Shown one piece after another: positions 1-9,347 of a stretch of 64,000 nt of DNA. The stretch comes from Opitutaceae bacterium (GTDB lineage: Bacteria > Verrucomicrobiota > Verrucomicrobiia > Opitutales > Opitutaceae): contig JAWLBB010000001.1 of NCBI GenBank assembly GCA_041395105.1, positions 1,329,501 through 1,393,500 of the forward strand, given 5' to 3'. Under the pieces are notes generated by a model. It had not been told where the DNA came from. It saw only the letters and a program-made list of their open reading frames with translations, and did not search any database. Both the position numbers and the translations under genes were made by a program. Every line of letters begins with the position of its first letter. The stretch's first letter is position 1.

Positions 1-560
1 ACGTCCATCAGGGCGATCGATTTGAGTCCGCCCCAGATGGCCCAGAAGCCCGAAAGAATCGCGATGACCACGATGGCGAGGATCTCGTTCATCCCGAAGA
101 ATTCGGTCAGGACGAAGGCGCCGCCGTAAATGACCGGTCCGAGGAAGGCGACCACATTGACGAGGAGAGTGACGCCGGCGAAGACATTGCGCATCGGCCG
201 GTTGAAGCGCTTCTCAAGGAACTCCGGAGCGGTGTAGACCCTGGAACTGAAGAGGTAGGGGATGAAGAGCCAGATCAGGAAGGTAAAGGCGATGACCGTG
301 CTCCACTCCCCGGTGGCGACACAGAGTCCGTAGATGACGGCGGCCCCGATCAGCCCGATGAAGTGCTCCGTCGATATGTTGGCGGCGATATAGGAGCTGC
401 CGACCACGTACCAAGGGAGGGACCGGCCGGCGAGGAAGTAGTCGGCCGCGCTCTTTCCTTTCTTTCGGCCGGCAAAGTAGCCGATGAGGCTGAGGCAGAG
501 GAAATAGCCGAAGAAGGCGACGTAATCGAGGAAGTGGAGGACGGAGGCGGGTTTGTCCAT
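1..560 (-). CDS. Sodium:solute symporter (SSS family), partial at 3' end
   Basis: Only the N-terminal 186 residues are in the window; the gene runs off the left edge, and full SSS/SLC5 symporters are about 480-600 aa. The ATG at 558-560 opens a protein with a hydrophobic helix at about residues 8-30. A conserved stretch follows (AADYFLAGRSLPWYVVG at about 38-54, then SSYIAANISTEHFIGL), which matches the TM1-TM2 region that forms the sodium site in this family. More membrane helices follow. It would import a sugar, organic acid or similar solute with sodium across the inner membrane; the substrate cannot be told from this fragment. The next gene upstream on the same strand is an outer-membrane barrel, 190 bp away. 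Confidence 0.9.
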   Translation of the reverse strand, partial: MDKPASVLHFLDYVAFFGYFLCLSLIGYFAGRKKGKSAADYFLAGRSLPWYVVGSSYIAANISTEHFIGLIGAAVIYGLCVATGEWSTVIAFTFLIWLFIPYLFSSRVYTAPEFLEKRFNRPMRNVFAGVTLLVNVVAFLGPVIYGGAFVLTEFFGMNEILAIVVIAILSGFWAIWGGLKSIALMD

Positions 561-751
561 CGGTCTGGTGAGGGGTTCTGGGCAGCGCCGGGATGCGCCG
601 TGGAAATCGCGATCCTAGACCGCAACCGGTCCTCGGCAAGCAAGGGGCCGGCTCCTCTTGTTGGACAGTCAAGCTAGTGGACCCGCAACGAAGATCTGTC
701 TGACGGGGGTGCGGGTGACTCAACTCAACCCGCAGGAGACGATCCGCTGAT

Positions 752-1702
752 TCAGAACCGCCCGCTCAATGACAGGGCGACGATGGGGGCGGGGTCGAAG
801 TCGGACCGGGCAAGCCTGTTGCCCGTGGAGTTCTCCAACTCGATGGATCCGCCAAAGAGAAATCCGCCGTAAAGGTCGAGGGTCAGATTTTCTGAGAGCG
901 GACGGGTGGCCCGGACAAAGAAGGGCACGCTGTTGTGTTCACCAATTCCGTTGGGAACCGGACCGTCATCCGCGAGGCGGAAGCGGAACGAACGGTAGGC
1001 CCCGCCGATGCCGAATTCCCAGGTATCTGTCTTGTAGGCGACTTCCAGACCGGCGGGACCGGCCGGTCCCGGGCGAAACGGGTTCTGCAGGGTCCAGCCG
1101 GGCGCGAACTCCCAACGGATGGCGAGAAAGGGAAATCCACGGGTGTCCTCCAAACCGGTGAAGAGACCCGCACCAAGCCCGATCGTCAGGGTCTGGCTGA
1201 CTTCCCGCGTAAAGGAGAACACTGCACCGAAGGTGAGAGAGTCGCTGAAGGAAGCTGAGGACTCTCCGGATGCAGTGATCGAGGGTGCGATCATCAACTG
1301 CCAGTCGTCACCGAGGGGAGAGCCATAGTAACCTGCGAGGGTCAGGGTGTTGACCGTGTCCCAGGGCCCCGTTTGTCCGAGACCGGTCGTTCCTCCGAAG
1401 TCGTAAATGTCGGCCGTGTAGCCGAGGCTTCCACCGGCCGAACGACCCTCTCCGAGGCTGCGGAGAAGATCGAACTTGAGTCCGGCACTGGTCAGGCCGA
1501 TGTCGCCACCCTCATCGAGGTCGGCGGCGAACTGGTGGATGGCCACGCCTTCCAGCCGGCTGAAGGTGGTTCCAGCCGGTAGTTTCCCCACCGGTTGGGC
1601 TTGGATTGCGCTGGCACCCAGGAGGGTGAAAAGGACGGCCGCCGCTCCTGCTATTCTAAAAGATCGAGGCGTGCAGCTCTGTGAATGGAAAAGTGAGATC
1701 AT
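752..1702 (-). CDS. Secreted outer-membrane beta-barrel protein, function unknown
   Basis: A 316-residue protein. I chose the ATG at 1702 because the residues after it read as a signal peptide (SFRIAGAAAVLFTLLGASAIQA, cleavage near residue 35); an in-frame start further upstream would add 30 residues of unlikely composition. The mature part alternates short strands and turns (RSLGEGRSAGGSLGYTAD, GLGAGLFTGLEDTRG), lacks cysteine and ends in LSLSGRF. A C-terminal aromatic of this kind is the usual barrel-assembly signal. This supports an outer-membrane barrel of porin or transport type. I do not recognise the specific family or substrate. It may be co-transcribed with the symporter downstream. 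Confidence 0.75.
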   Translation of the reverse strand: MISLFHSQSCTPRSFRIAGAAAVLFTLLGASAIQAQPVGKLPAGTTFSRLEGVAIHQFAADLDEGGDIGLTSAGLKFDLLRSLGEGRSAGGSLGYTADIYDFGGTTGLGQTGPWDTVNTLTLAGYYGSPLGDDWQLMIAPSITASGESSASFSDSLTFGAVFSFTREVSQTLTIGLGAGLFTGLEDTRGFPFLAIRWEFAPGWTLQNPFRPGPAGPAGLEVAYKTDTWEFGIGGAYRSFRFRLADDGPVPNGIGEHNSVPFFVRATRPLSENLTLDLYGGFLFGGSIELENSTGNRLARSDFDPAPIVALSLSGRF

Positions 1703-1862
1703 TGGCAAAGTGTGAGTGTCGGGTTTTACGCCCGAACCGGGGATGGAGATGCCGGGGCGCCGGGTCGAGACAAACAGTCCTGGCCGGCGCATCGGTGTTC
1801 CAGCGGGACTTCGGAGTTGGATTCGGTGTCGGGCTGGATGACCGCGTACGCCTGACGACGAT

Positions 1863-2789
1863 TCAACGACGTGCCCGGACCGGCTGCGCAGCCCCGGGAA
1901 TGGCCCGCTGGATCAGCCGGACCACGTCATCAAGTTGTCCGCGGCTTTCGAATCCGATGGTGAAGGCGTCGACACAATGCAGGCCGAGCGCAAAACGAAG
2001 ACAGGCCGCCCTGTGCTCGGCCAATTTGCCGTTGCCGAGAATCTTCATTCCGAGAACCGCCTTTTTCGCCTGCTTCATCCGTTCGAGCACCACGACGACC
2101 CGATCCGGCCCCGCATCCATGTTGAGCCCCCCCGGGTTGATCCGGGCCAGATCAACCTCCACCCACGCCTCGTCGACGGTCGCCTCGAGGGCACTGAAGG
2201 TATGACACGAGACGCCCTTGAGTCCGACGATTCCCTCGGCCTGGGCCTCGGATATCACGTCCATGACCCCGCGCATCTGCCCGGGCCAGGTGGGCGAGGT
2301 CATGCAGTGGAGCAGCAGAATATCGATGTGATCGGTTCCCAGTTCCTGGCGAAAGCGGTCGAGATCCCGCCGCATTGCCTCCGGGGTCTCTGCCACGGTC
2401 TTGGTCAGGATGACAATCTTGTCGCGGGGAACCTGTTTGAGGGCTTTTCCCACATGGGGATGCGAGCCGTATTGGTCGGCCGTCTCCCAAAAGTTCAGAT
2501 TGTGCTGATGGAAAGCGTGGAGGTAGAGATCGCTCAAACCCTTCAGCCCCAGTTTGCGGGTTTGTTCCGAGGATCCCAACCATCCGTCGGTCCCGGAGCC
2601 GACGGCAAGGCGGCTGACCGAGAGCTGACGTCCTTTCGGGCCGATCGGGATGCGGTCGTCGGCCCGGCAGGGGCCCCGCGCTTCGGCTGCCGTGGCGGCT
2701 CTGGCGAGAAGCTCCGGCGAAGCACCGTCCGGAAAGAGATTACGGGCCTGCTCGGCAAAGAAAGCGGCCACTCTTGAGAGGGTGGTCAT
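1863..2789 (-). CDS. Aldo/keto reductase family oxidoreductase
   Basis: A 308-residue protein from the ATG at 2789; a longer in-frame start at 2855 is possible. The AKR catalytic tetrad is visible: Asp105 and Tyr107 in WETADQYGSH, Lys130 in VILTKT and His161 in DILLLHCM. These enzymes are cytoplasmic NAD(P)H-dependent carbonyl reductases on a TIM barrel. The protein has an extra N-terminal helical stretch of about 45 residues before the barrel starts (RQLSVSRLAVGSG). This, together with the LHCM context, resembles uncharacterised AKRs of Verrucomicrobiota and Planctomycetes. A perfect palindrome lies about 180 bp upstream of the start and may regulate it. The substrate is unknown. Confidence 0.85.
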   Translation of the reverse strand: MTTLSRVAAFFAEQARNLFPDGASPELLARAATAAEARGPCRADDRIPIGPKGRQLSVSRLAVGSGTDGWLGSSEQTRKLGLKGLSDLYLHAFHQHNLNFWETADQYGSHPHVGKALKQVPRDKIVILTKTVAETPEAMRRDLDRFRQELGTDHIDILLLHCMTSPTWPGQMRGVMDVISEAQAEGIVGLKGVSCHTFSALEATVDEAWVEVDLARINPGGLNMDAGPDRVVVVLERMKQAKKAVLGMKILGNGKLAEHRAACLRFALGLHCVDAFTIGFESRGQLDDVVRLIQRAIPGAAQPVRARR

Positions 2790-2971
2790 GGCAAAGTAAC
2801 TTGGGGATCGACGCGGAATTGGCAACTGAATCGGAGAGATGGGCACAGGCATCACCGATTTCGACCGGGTTCCGGCGATTCACGGAACAACCGCAGCTTT
2901 TTCCCGTCGGGAAGGCGCCGTTGCCGGTCCTCCCCAATGCTGTCCCCAGGAATGGAAGTCGGAGAGGAAGG

Positions 2972-3000
2972 CGGTTTGTAACGTATTACGTTACAAACCG
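2972..3000. promoter_or_regulatory. Perfect 14+1+14 palindrome, operator or hairpin
   Basis: The arm CGGTTTGTAACGTA is followed by one T and then its exact reverse complement TACGTTACAAACCG. It lies between the 3' end of the CoA-disulfide reductase gene and the 5' end of the aldo/keto reductase gene, both on the minus strand. There is no T-run after it on either strand, so it is not a classical terminator. A repressor operator for the aldo/keto reductase gene is the simpler reading. The regulator is unknown. Confidence 0.55.
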
Positions 3001-3060
3001 GATCGTAGGCTCCACTTTCTGGAACCTTCCGAACGGGGAACGGTTGTCCTCAGGTGTCCG

Positions 3061-4758
3061 TCAGGGGGCGGGTGGCTTGAACGGGGTTCGCGGATCGAAG
3101 TGTGCCCGGATGCCGCCGGAGTAGGTGGTGACATCGTATCCGTTTTGTTGGAGGATCCGTGCTCCGAAATAGGCCGTCTTGCCCAGGGCGCACACGGTGA
3201 CGACCGGTCGGTTTCGATCGATCTCATTGAGCCGTCCGCGGAGCATGGCGAGCGGGATATTGATGACGGTCCTGTCGGGAATGGGATAACCCTTGACCAG
3301 GACAGGTGGGCGCAAGTCGAGGATCTGGGTGCTTTTGTCTTCCGGCAGGGTGTCGGTCATGGTGACGAGACCATCATCGGCGTTGGTGGCCGTGAAGCCG
3401 GCCAGATTGACGATGTCCTTGGCGGCGCCGAAAGGAGGCGCGTAGGCCAGCTCGAGGTGGCAGAGATCATCGATGGTAAGACCTCCGGCGATGGCGGTGG
3501 CGAGGACATCGAGTCGCTTGTCGACGTCCTCGAAGCCGGTGACCTGTCCGCCGAGAATCCGTCGGTTCTCCGGATTCCAGAGGAGCTTGAGGGTGAGTGG
3601 TTTTGCTCCGGGAAAGTAGCCGGCATGGTGCTGATCACCTACCGTGACGGTGTGATAGGGCAGTCCGGCCGCGTTCAGTCGTTTTTCGGTCCATCCGGTA
3701 AGACCGGCGGCCACTTCGAAGACCCGGACAATGGCGGTCCCGAGTGATCCGGGATAGGGACGCGCGCGGCTGCCGAGAAAGATATGATCGGCCACGACTC
3801 GACCCTGACGGTTGGCCGGGCCGCCGAGTGGGACCACGACCGGGGTTCCGGTGATGAGGTCCTCGGTCTCGACCGCGTCTCCGGCGGCGTAGACCGAAGG
3901 AGCCGATGTCTGCATGAAGGCATTGACCCGGATATGTCCGCGAGGGCTGACGTCGAGCCCGGCCCGGGTGGCCAATCCGGTATCGGGTCGGACGCCGATC
4001 CCCAGAATGACCAGATCGGTTGAAATGCGGCGGCCCGATCTCAGGAGACAGCCGAGTTTGCCTGATAGGTCCGCTTCGAAGGCGGCGATGGGGTCGGCGA
4101 GGGCGAGGTCGATCCCGTTGCGCCGGAGTTCGTCCTCCATCAAGAGGGTCATCGGTCGGTCGAGAGGCGGGAGAACCTGGTCGCACATTTCTACCAGGGT
4201 GACCTCCTTGCCGATCCGCTTGAGCTGTTCGGCCATTTCGAGTCCGATAAACCCTGCACCAATCACCGTGACATGAGAGGCAGTCGATGCCTTCAGTTTG
4301 ACCCGATCCATGTCTTCGAGCGATCGGAGCGTCAGGATACGAGGGTCGTCGATGCCCGGCAGATTCGGGCGGATGGGGGAGGCGCCGGTGGCGAGCAGGA
4401 GATGGTCGTAGGGGATGATCTCGGCTTTTCCAGTCGCAAGGTGCGTTGCCTCGAGTGTCTTCGTCTTGAGGTCGATCCGGGTCGCCTCGGTCCGGACCCG
4501 GACATCGATATTGAGCAGGGCCTTGAGCGTCTGGGGGGTCTGGACGGCGAGGGCAGCGCGGTCGGGGATTTCGCCTCCGATGAAGTAGGGCAGGCCACAA
4601 TTGGCGAAAGAGACATCGGGTCCGCGTTCGATCAGGATGATCTCGGCCGACTCAGCGAGTCGACGTGCACGGGCGGCGGCGGAAGCACCGGCGGCCACAC
4701 CGCCCACAATGACGAAGCGGATGGGTCGATCCGGGGTGGAAGTAGAATTTGTGATCAT
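3061..4758 (-). CDS. CoA-disulfide reductase-like FAD oxidoreductase with C-terminal rhodanese domain
   Basis: A 565-residue protein with two parts. Residues 1-460 form a pyridine-nucleotide disulfide oxidoreductase: FAD-binding VIVGGVAAGASA at about 17-28, a single redox Cys54 in SFANCGLPYFIGG, an NAD(P)-binding VIGAGFIGLEMAEQL at about 165-179, and the second FAD contact VYAAGDAVE. A single cysteine in this context marks the CoA-disulfide reductase/NADH oxidase/NADH-dependent persulfide reductase group. Residues from about 475 form a rhodanese domain with probable active-site Cys523 in VVTVCALGKTA. Known fusions of this type reduce CoA disulfide, CoA persulfide or polysulfide in the cytoplasm. 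A role in sulfane-sulfur handling is inferred. A near-perfect palindrome sits just upstream of the start. Confidence 0.9.
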   Translation of the reverse strand: MITNSTSTPDRPIRFVIVGGVAAGASAAARARRLAESAEIILIERGPDVSFANCGLPYFIGGEIPDRAALAVQTPQTLKALLNIDVRVRTEATRIDLKTKTLEATHLATGKAEIIPYDHLLLATGASPIRPNLPGIDDPRILTLRSLEDMDRVKLKASTASHVTVIGAGFIGLEMAEQLKRIGKEVTLVEMCDQVLPPLDRPMTLLMEDELRRNGIDLALADPIAAFEADLSGKLGCLLRSGRRISTDLVILGIGVRPDTGLATRAGLDVSPRGHIRVNAFMQTSAPSVYAAGDAVETEDLITGTPVVVPLGGPANRQGRVVADHIFLGSRARPYPGSLGTAIVRVFEVAAGLTGWTEKRLNAAGLPYHTVTVGDQHHAGYFPGAKPLTLKLLWNPENRRILGGQVTGFEDVDKRLDVLATAIAGGLTIDDLCHLELAYAPPFGAAKDIVNLAGFTATNADDGLVTMTDTLPEDKSTQILDLRPPVLVKGYPIPDRTVINIPLAMLRGRLNEIDRNRPVVTVCALGKTAYFGARILQQNGYDVTTYSGGIRAHFDPRTPFKPPAP

Positions 4759-4785
4759 TTTCAGTTTGGTTTATTAGAAAAGATA

Positions 4786-4803
4786 AATGCGCATATGCGT
4801 ATT
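4786..4803. promoter_or_regulatory. 18-bp near-palindrome upstream of the CoA-disulfide reductase gene
   Basis: AATGCGCAT is followed directly by ATGCGTATT, giving 9-bp arms with one mismatch. It is centred about 36 bp upstream of the ATG at 4758, inside an AT-rich stretch that stands out from the GC-rich surroundings and is well placed for a repressor. The size and AT-rich ends resemble ArsR/SmtB-type operators, which are known to control persulfide-handling genes in other bacteria. That link is inference; no ArsR gene is present in the window. Confidence 0.45.
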
Positions 4804-4940
4804 AACAAGAATAAATTGAGCCACGCCATCAGGAGTGACAGGCTCGGATCGGCCGATAGCCATCGGTTATCTTGACCCTCCGGTCGGCGACTGGATAGCG
4901 TTCCAGCCTATCCGGATGGCGGATTTGCGTCATCACCTCC

Positions 4941-7856
4941 ATGACCCAACCGATCGATCGTCTCCGCAGTGAACCCGAGCCCATCCACAGTTCCTGGGAC
5001 GATCTTCTGGAAGGCGTGGAGACCCCTGGAGACTGGCGGGCTCGCAAGGCCATCCTGCACCGCCTTTATCTAGAGCTCATCCGCGACGACCGGAAACCTG
5101 TGAAGCCGCCGCTGGACCTGCGGGTTCACGAGGTCGTCGATGTGGAGGGGCTCTACGAGCGCCGCCTGATCAGCTACGCGGTGGAGAAGGATGAGCGGGC
5201 GCATGCATTCCTGGCCATTCCCCATGGGCTCACGGCACCCGGGCCGGCAGTGGTTTCGCTGCACGGCACTTATGCGCGCGGCAAGGAACGCGAGGCCGGG
5301 CTGGAAGAGAACCCGGAGAAGGCTTTCCTTGATCAACTGGCCCGGCGCGGCTACGTGGTGATCGCACCGGATCATTTCGTGGCGGGCGAGCGCATCCCGC
5401 CCGAGGGCCCCTACGATACGGCGCGGTTTTATCAGAAGCATCCCGAGTGGACGGCAGTGGGCAAGGCGGCCTTTGAGCATGCCATCGCGATCGATGTACT
5501 GGAGACGCTTGGCGAAGTGGACGCTGCGCGCATCGGGGTGCTCGGTCATTCGCTCGGAGGACATGGGGCCTATTTCCTGGCGGCTTATGACGAGCGGGTG
5601 CGCGTGGCCGTGTCCAATTCCGGCTGTGCTCCCTTTCGTCAGAACAGCAGGGTCGAGGCGTGGGCGCGGGACCATTTCTATATCTATTTTAAGCCGATGC
5701 GCGCCGGGTTGTTGCAGGGCAGACTGCCACCGATCGACATGCATGAGATCATGGCGTTGATCGCGCCGCGGCCCTTTCTCGACCTGTCCGCGCTGAACGA
5801 TCTGATCGCCGGAGACGACCCGCAACTCGCGGGTTGGACCTACCGGCAACGAGTGTTGATGCTGATGAAGGTCATGGATGTCTACGAACTTGAAGAGGCC
5901 GCGGCCAACTTCGCGTTCTATGCCCATGGTCAGGGACATGCGGCGCCCCACGAAGCCCGGCAGCTTATTTGCGGATGGCTCGACAAGCACCTGAAGGATC
6001 CTGCCGCGACAGGTGCGAGCCTGGTCCGGGACAGCCGCTTCGCCGACCTCGGTCTGGCCTCTGCGGTTTCCGAGAGTCGCGGGGTGGCTGCGCTGCGTGA
6101 TTCTTCGGGTCGCCAGCTTGTCCTCACCCTGCTGCTCGATCTCAGTCCACTGGGATCGCTGCTGGTCACGGAGGTCGAGTCGGGTGAGACGGAGCAGGTT
6201 TTCTTTCCCGAGAGCACGCGATCGGATATCTGGGCCGAGTGGGCCCCTTATGCCTCAATGTTGAGTGGGAACGGGCGCTTCTACACCTTCGCCGGCAAGA
6301 CTCTTCTGGAGTTCGATCCGGACCTGCGGGAGTTCACCTTTCACGGTGTGCCGGCGGCGGGCGAGTCCTGTTATGTGGAGACCGCCATGGTGGACGGTCC
6401 GGATGGCCGGATCTATGCCGCGAGTCACCCCAACGCGCGACTGGTATCATTTGACCCGGCGACCCGGGAACTCCGGGATCATGGTCAGCTGGACCCGGCC
6501 GAGCATTACCCGAACAGTCTCGCGTCAGATGCCGACGGTTGGATCTATGCCGGGATCGGTTCGGCGCGTTGGAACTTCGTCGCCTATCATACGGATTCCG
6601 GCGAGACGCGGTCGCTCCTTTCCGAGGCGGAGCGGGGTCAGGGAACGGCGGTGGTCCGGGCGGGGGTCGACGGCGTGGTCTATGGAGAAGCCGACGGGCG
6701 ACGTTTTCGTCTGGCGGATGGAGGAATCCGGGAAGTTGATCCGGAACAGGTTCCCGGAACGTTGCCGATCCGCGCCGGTCGTTTCCAGAACACGGTGGCA
6801 GTACTTCCGGACGGACGACGCGCCATCTGCCAATTGCCCGAACGTCGTCTGCTGATCGAAGGGACCGACGGTGATGGCACTCTCGAAATCGAACTCATGT
6901 TCCGTTCGGGCGGCGCAGTCGTCACGACCCTGGGAGTGGGACCGGATGGGAAGATCTACGGAAGCACCGCACACCCCATGCATTTCTTCCGCTATGACCC
7001 GGTGGCGCGCGAGGTTTGCGACCTCGGGGCAATCAAGGCGATCGGAGGCGGGAACATCTGTGCCTTGGCCGCGCAGGGTCGGCACCTGGTCGGCCCTGCC
7101 TATCCGTGGGGAGATTTCTATCTCCACGACCCCGACAGGCCATTTGTGCCCGAAGACTCGGTTGAGCCCAATCCTCGAGTGCTGGCGCGGTTTGAGCGGC
7201 ACATCTCGCGGCCACGGACCTGCCTCGCCCATCCCGATGGCGTGCATGTGGTATCCGCGGGTTTCATGGACTACGGGCAGGTCGGCGGCGGGCTGGGTAT
7301 TGTCAATCTGGAGACCGGCAAAAAGACTCTCCTGACTCACGAACAGGTCGTCCCACGGCACAGCACGCATACGCTCAAGGCTCTGCCCTCGGGCGATCTC
7401 GTGGGGGGAACCAGCGTTCATGCGCCGGGCGGAGGCCATGCGACCGAGCCGGAGGGGCTGCTCTACCTCATGGATTGGGCGAGACGCGAGGTGGTCTTTC
7501 GGACCGTGCCCGTCCCGGGTGCGCCCGAGGTCTTCAGCCTCGAGGTGGGCGCGGACGGCAGGGTATGCGGACTCGCCACTGGTTCGCAGTTTTTCGTCTT
7601 TGATCCGGTTGCCCGAAAGGTGACGGAGCGGCAGGACCTCTCCGCTCTCGGCGAGTTGGTGAGACCGGCCCTGGCTCGAGGTCCTGACGGGGTGATTTAC
7701 GGAGTGCTCAGCAGGACCGTGTTCCGGGTGGAGCCATCGGACCACCGGATCACCGTCATCGCGGAGTCTCCGGTGCCGATCACGGCCGGTCTCGCGGTTC
7801 TGGGCGGGAAGATCTATTTCTCATCCCGGGGGAGCCTCTGGAGTTGCCGGTTGTAG
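4941..7856 (+). CDS. Alpha/beta hydrolase fused to a beta-propeller, cytoplasmic
   Basis: A 971-residue protein with no signal peptide. Residues about 60-350 are an alpha/beta hydrolase of the dienelactone-hydrolase/acetyl-esterase type: VVSLHGT, the nucleophile elbow GHSLGG with Ser204, and a candidate catalytic His333 in YAHGQGHAAPH. From about residue 400 to the end the protein is a propeller with repeated blades such as DGRIYAASHPNARLVSFDP, DGWIYAGIG, DGKIYGSTAHPMHFFRYDP and DGVIYGVLSRTVFRVEP. Spacing of about 50-60 residues suggests six to eight blades. The propeller could gate the active site, as in prolyl oligopeptidases, but the order here is reversed (hydrolase first). Substrate unknown; a small ester or glycoside-derived ester is a guess. 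It lies alone between a divergent and a convergent neighbour. Confidence 0.8.
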   Translation: MTQPIDRLRSEPEPIHSSWDDLLEGVETPGDWRARKAILHRLYLELIRDDRKPVKPPLDLRVHEVVDVEGLYERRLISYAVEKDERAHAFLAIPHGLTAPGPAVVSLHGTYARGKEREAGLEENPEKAFLDQLARRGYVVIAPDHFVAGERIPPEGPYDTARFYQKHPEWTAVGKAAFEHAIAIDVLETLGEVDAARIGVLGHSLGGHGAYFLAAYDERVRVAVSNSGCAPFRQNSRVEAWARDHFYIYFKPMRAGLLQGRLPPIDMHEIMALIAPRPFLDLSALNDLIAGDDPQLAGWTYRQRVLMLMKVMDVYELEEAAANFAFYAHGQGHAAPHEARQLICGWLDKHLKDPAATGASLVRDSRFADLGLASAVSESRGVAALRDSSGRQLVLTLLLDLSPLGSLLVTEVESGETEQVFFPESTRSDIWAEWAPYASMLSGNGRFYTFAGKTLLEFDPDLREFTFHGVPAAGESCYVETAMVDGPDGRIYAASHPNARLVSFDPATRELRDHGQLDPAEHYPNSLASDADGWIYAGIGSARWNFVAYHTDSGETRSLLSEAERGQGTAVVRAGVDGVVYGEADGRRFRLADGGIREVDPEQVPGTLPIRAGRFQNTVAVLPDGRRAICQLPERRLLIEGTDGDGTLEIELMFRSGGAVVTTLGVGPDGKIYGSTAHPMHFFRYDPVAREVCDLGAIKAIGGGNICALAAQGRHLVGPAYPWGDFYLHDPDRPFVPEDSVEPNPRVLARFERHISRPRTCLAHPDGVHVVSAGFMDYGQVGGGLGIVNLETGKKTLLTHEQVVPRHSTHTLKALPSGDLVGGTSVHAPGGGHATEPEGLLYLMDWARREVVFRTVPVPGAPEVFSLEVGADGRVCGLATGSQFFVFDPVARKVTERQDLSALGELVRPALARGPDGVIYGVLSRTVFRVEPSDHRITVIAESPVPITAGLAVLGGKIYFSSRGSLWSCRL

Positions 7857-7864
7857 GAGGCCTC

Positions 7865-9274
7865 TCAACCTCTCCGGGACCCGACCGGGCTCAAGTCCGC
7901 GGTCGGCCGATCGCTTCCCGGGTGGCTGATGATTTCGGCGATCTCGAGGTCGCGGGTCCGGGCGAGACCCCAGACGACGACTGCACATCCGGCGGCGAGA
8001 AAGCAGAGGGTTCCGGCAAAGACGAAGGCGACCACGTAGCTCTTGGTGGCGTCGAAAAGAACACCGCCGACGACGGGACCGAGGATGCCGGCGACACCGT
8101 AGGCGGTGAAGATCCAGCCGTAGTTGATGCCAAAATGCTTTGAACCGAAGTAATCCGAGGTGGCCGACGGGAAGAGGGCGAAATTCCCACCGAAATTCAG
8201 GCCAACCCAGGCCGAGGCCAGAAAGATGGTCAGGGGCGAACGGGCACTGACCAGGATCATGAAGGCCATGCCCTGGGCCAGGTACATCATCATCATGGCA
8301 CGGGGGCGATCGATGAGATCGCTGATCTTGCCCCAGAAGATACGACCGAGGGCATTGAAGATGGCGAGGATGCCGACCGGCTCGACGAAGCGGCCGAATC
8401 CGCCCATCCATTCGGGAGCGAATGACTGACCGTGAAGGATGCCGGTCATCATCGGTTTCCACTGGCCGATGGCCATCAGTCCGGAGGTGGCCCCGAAGAT
8501 GAAGGTCAGCCAGAGCATGCAGGCCAGCGGGGTGTTCAACATGGCCGGCCAGTCGACGTCGCGTCCGGGCTTTTCATTGGCCTTGGCCGGAGTCCATCCT
8601 TCCGGACGATAGCCCTCGGGCGGATTGCGCAGGAGCATCGCCCCGAGGAGGACGGCGACGAGGCAAACCACACCGTGGAGGATGAAGAAGGCCTTCCATC
8701 CAATCCCGAAACCCGAACCCTGGCTGATTCCGAGACCGACGAGAACGATCTGGGAGAGTCCGATGGCCTCGCCGGTTTCAGCCGGTGGGAGGACGAGGGC
8801 GGAGGCGGGTCCGGCAAAAACCAGCGCGCCGGCACCGAATCCGGCGACGGCCAGGCCGCTGATCAGACCCTTCTTGTCGGGAAACCATTTGATGGCGGCG
8901 GAGATCGGGCAGACGTAAGCCATGCCGATGCCGGCCCCGCCGATGATCCCGTAGGTCAGGTAGAGAGCCCAGGGACGGTCGCCATTGACGAGAAGGGCGC
9001 CGAGAAGGAAGGACAGCCCGAGGAGGATGCCGCCGATCGTGGCGACTTTACGGGGGCCGATCCGGTCCTGCAGCTTGCCGGCCGGGATCATCATCAGGGC
9101 AAAGGTCGCCAGAGCGGTCGAGAAGGCCCACTGGGTGGTGGTGCGGTCCCATCCGAACTCGTTCTCAAGGGGTCGGACGAAGACGCTGAAAGCGTAGACA
9201 GTGCCGAGGATGACCTGCACGATGAGGGCTCCGACAATGACGGTCCAGCGCTTGGATTGTGATTTCGTTGTCAT
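7865..9274 (-). CDS. MFS transporter, OxlT (oxalate/formate antiporter)-like
   Basis: A 469-residue inner-membrane protein with about 12 hydrophobic helices. The start at 9274 was chosen because helix 1 (WTVIVGALIVQVILGTVYAF) begins 10 residues later; residues upstream are Ser/Arg/Pro-rich and look non-coding. Hallmarks of the OxlT subgroup are GTVYAFSVFVRPLENEFGWDR in the first loop, GKLQDRIGPRKVATIGG in the loop between helices 2 and 3, and GFGAGALVFAGP in helix 5. Members exchange carboxylates such as oxalate/formate or monocarboxylates. The gene follows the porin gene by 73 bp on the same strand, so the pair probably brings one solute across both membranes. Substrate uncertain. Confidence 0.88.
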   Translation of the reverse strand: MTTKSQSKRWTVIVGALIVQVILGTVYAFSVFVRPLENEFGWDRTTTQWAFSTALATFALMMIPAGKLQDRIGPRKVATIGGILLGLSFLLGALLVNGDRPWALYLTYGIIGGAGIGMAYVCPISAAIKWFPDKKGLISGLAVAGFGAGALVFAGPASALVLPPAETGEAIGLSQIVLVGLGISQGSGFGIGWKAFFILHGVVCLVAVLLGAMLLRNPPEGYRPEGWTPAKANEKPGRDVDWPAMLNTPLACMLWLTFIFGATSGLMAIGQWKPMMTGILHGQSFAPEWMGGFGRFVEPVGILAIFNALGRIFWGKISDLIDRPRAMMMMYLAQGMAFMILVSARSPLTIFLASAWVGLNFGGNFALFPSATSDYFGSKHFGINYGWIFTAYGVAGILGPVVGGVLFDATKSYVVAFVFAGTLCFLAAGCAVVVWGLARTRDLEIAEIISHPGSDRPTADLSPVGSRRG

Positions 9275-9347
9275 GACTGATCGGGTTTTGGGCTGTCGCT
9301 GAGGTTTGGTTTCTCCGAGGGTCGTTTCAGGCGTGGGTCGCCGGTGT

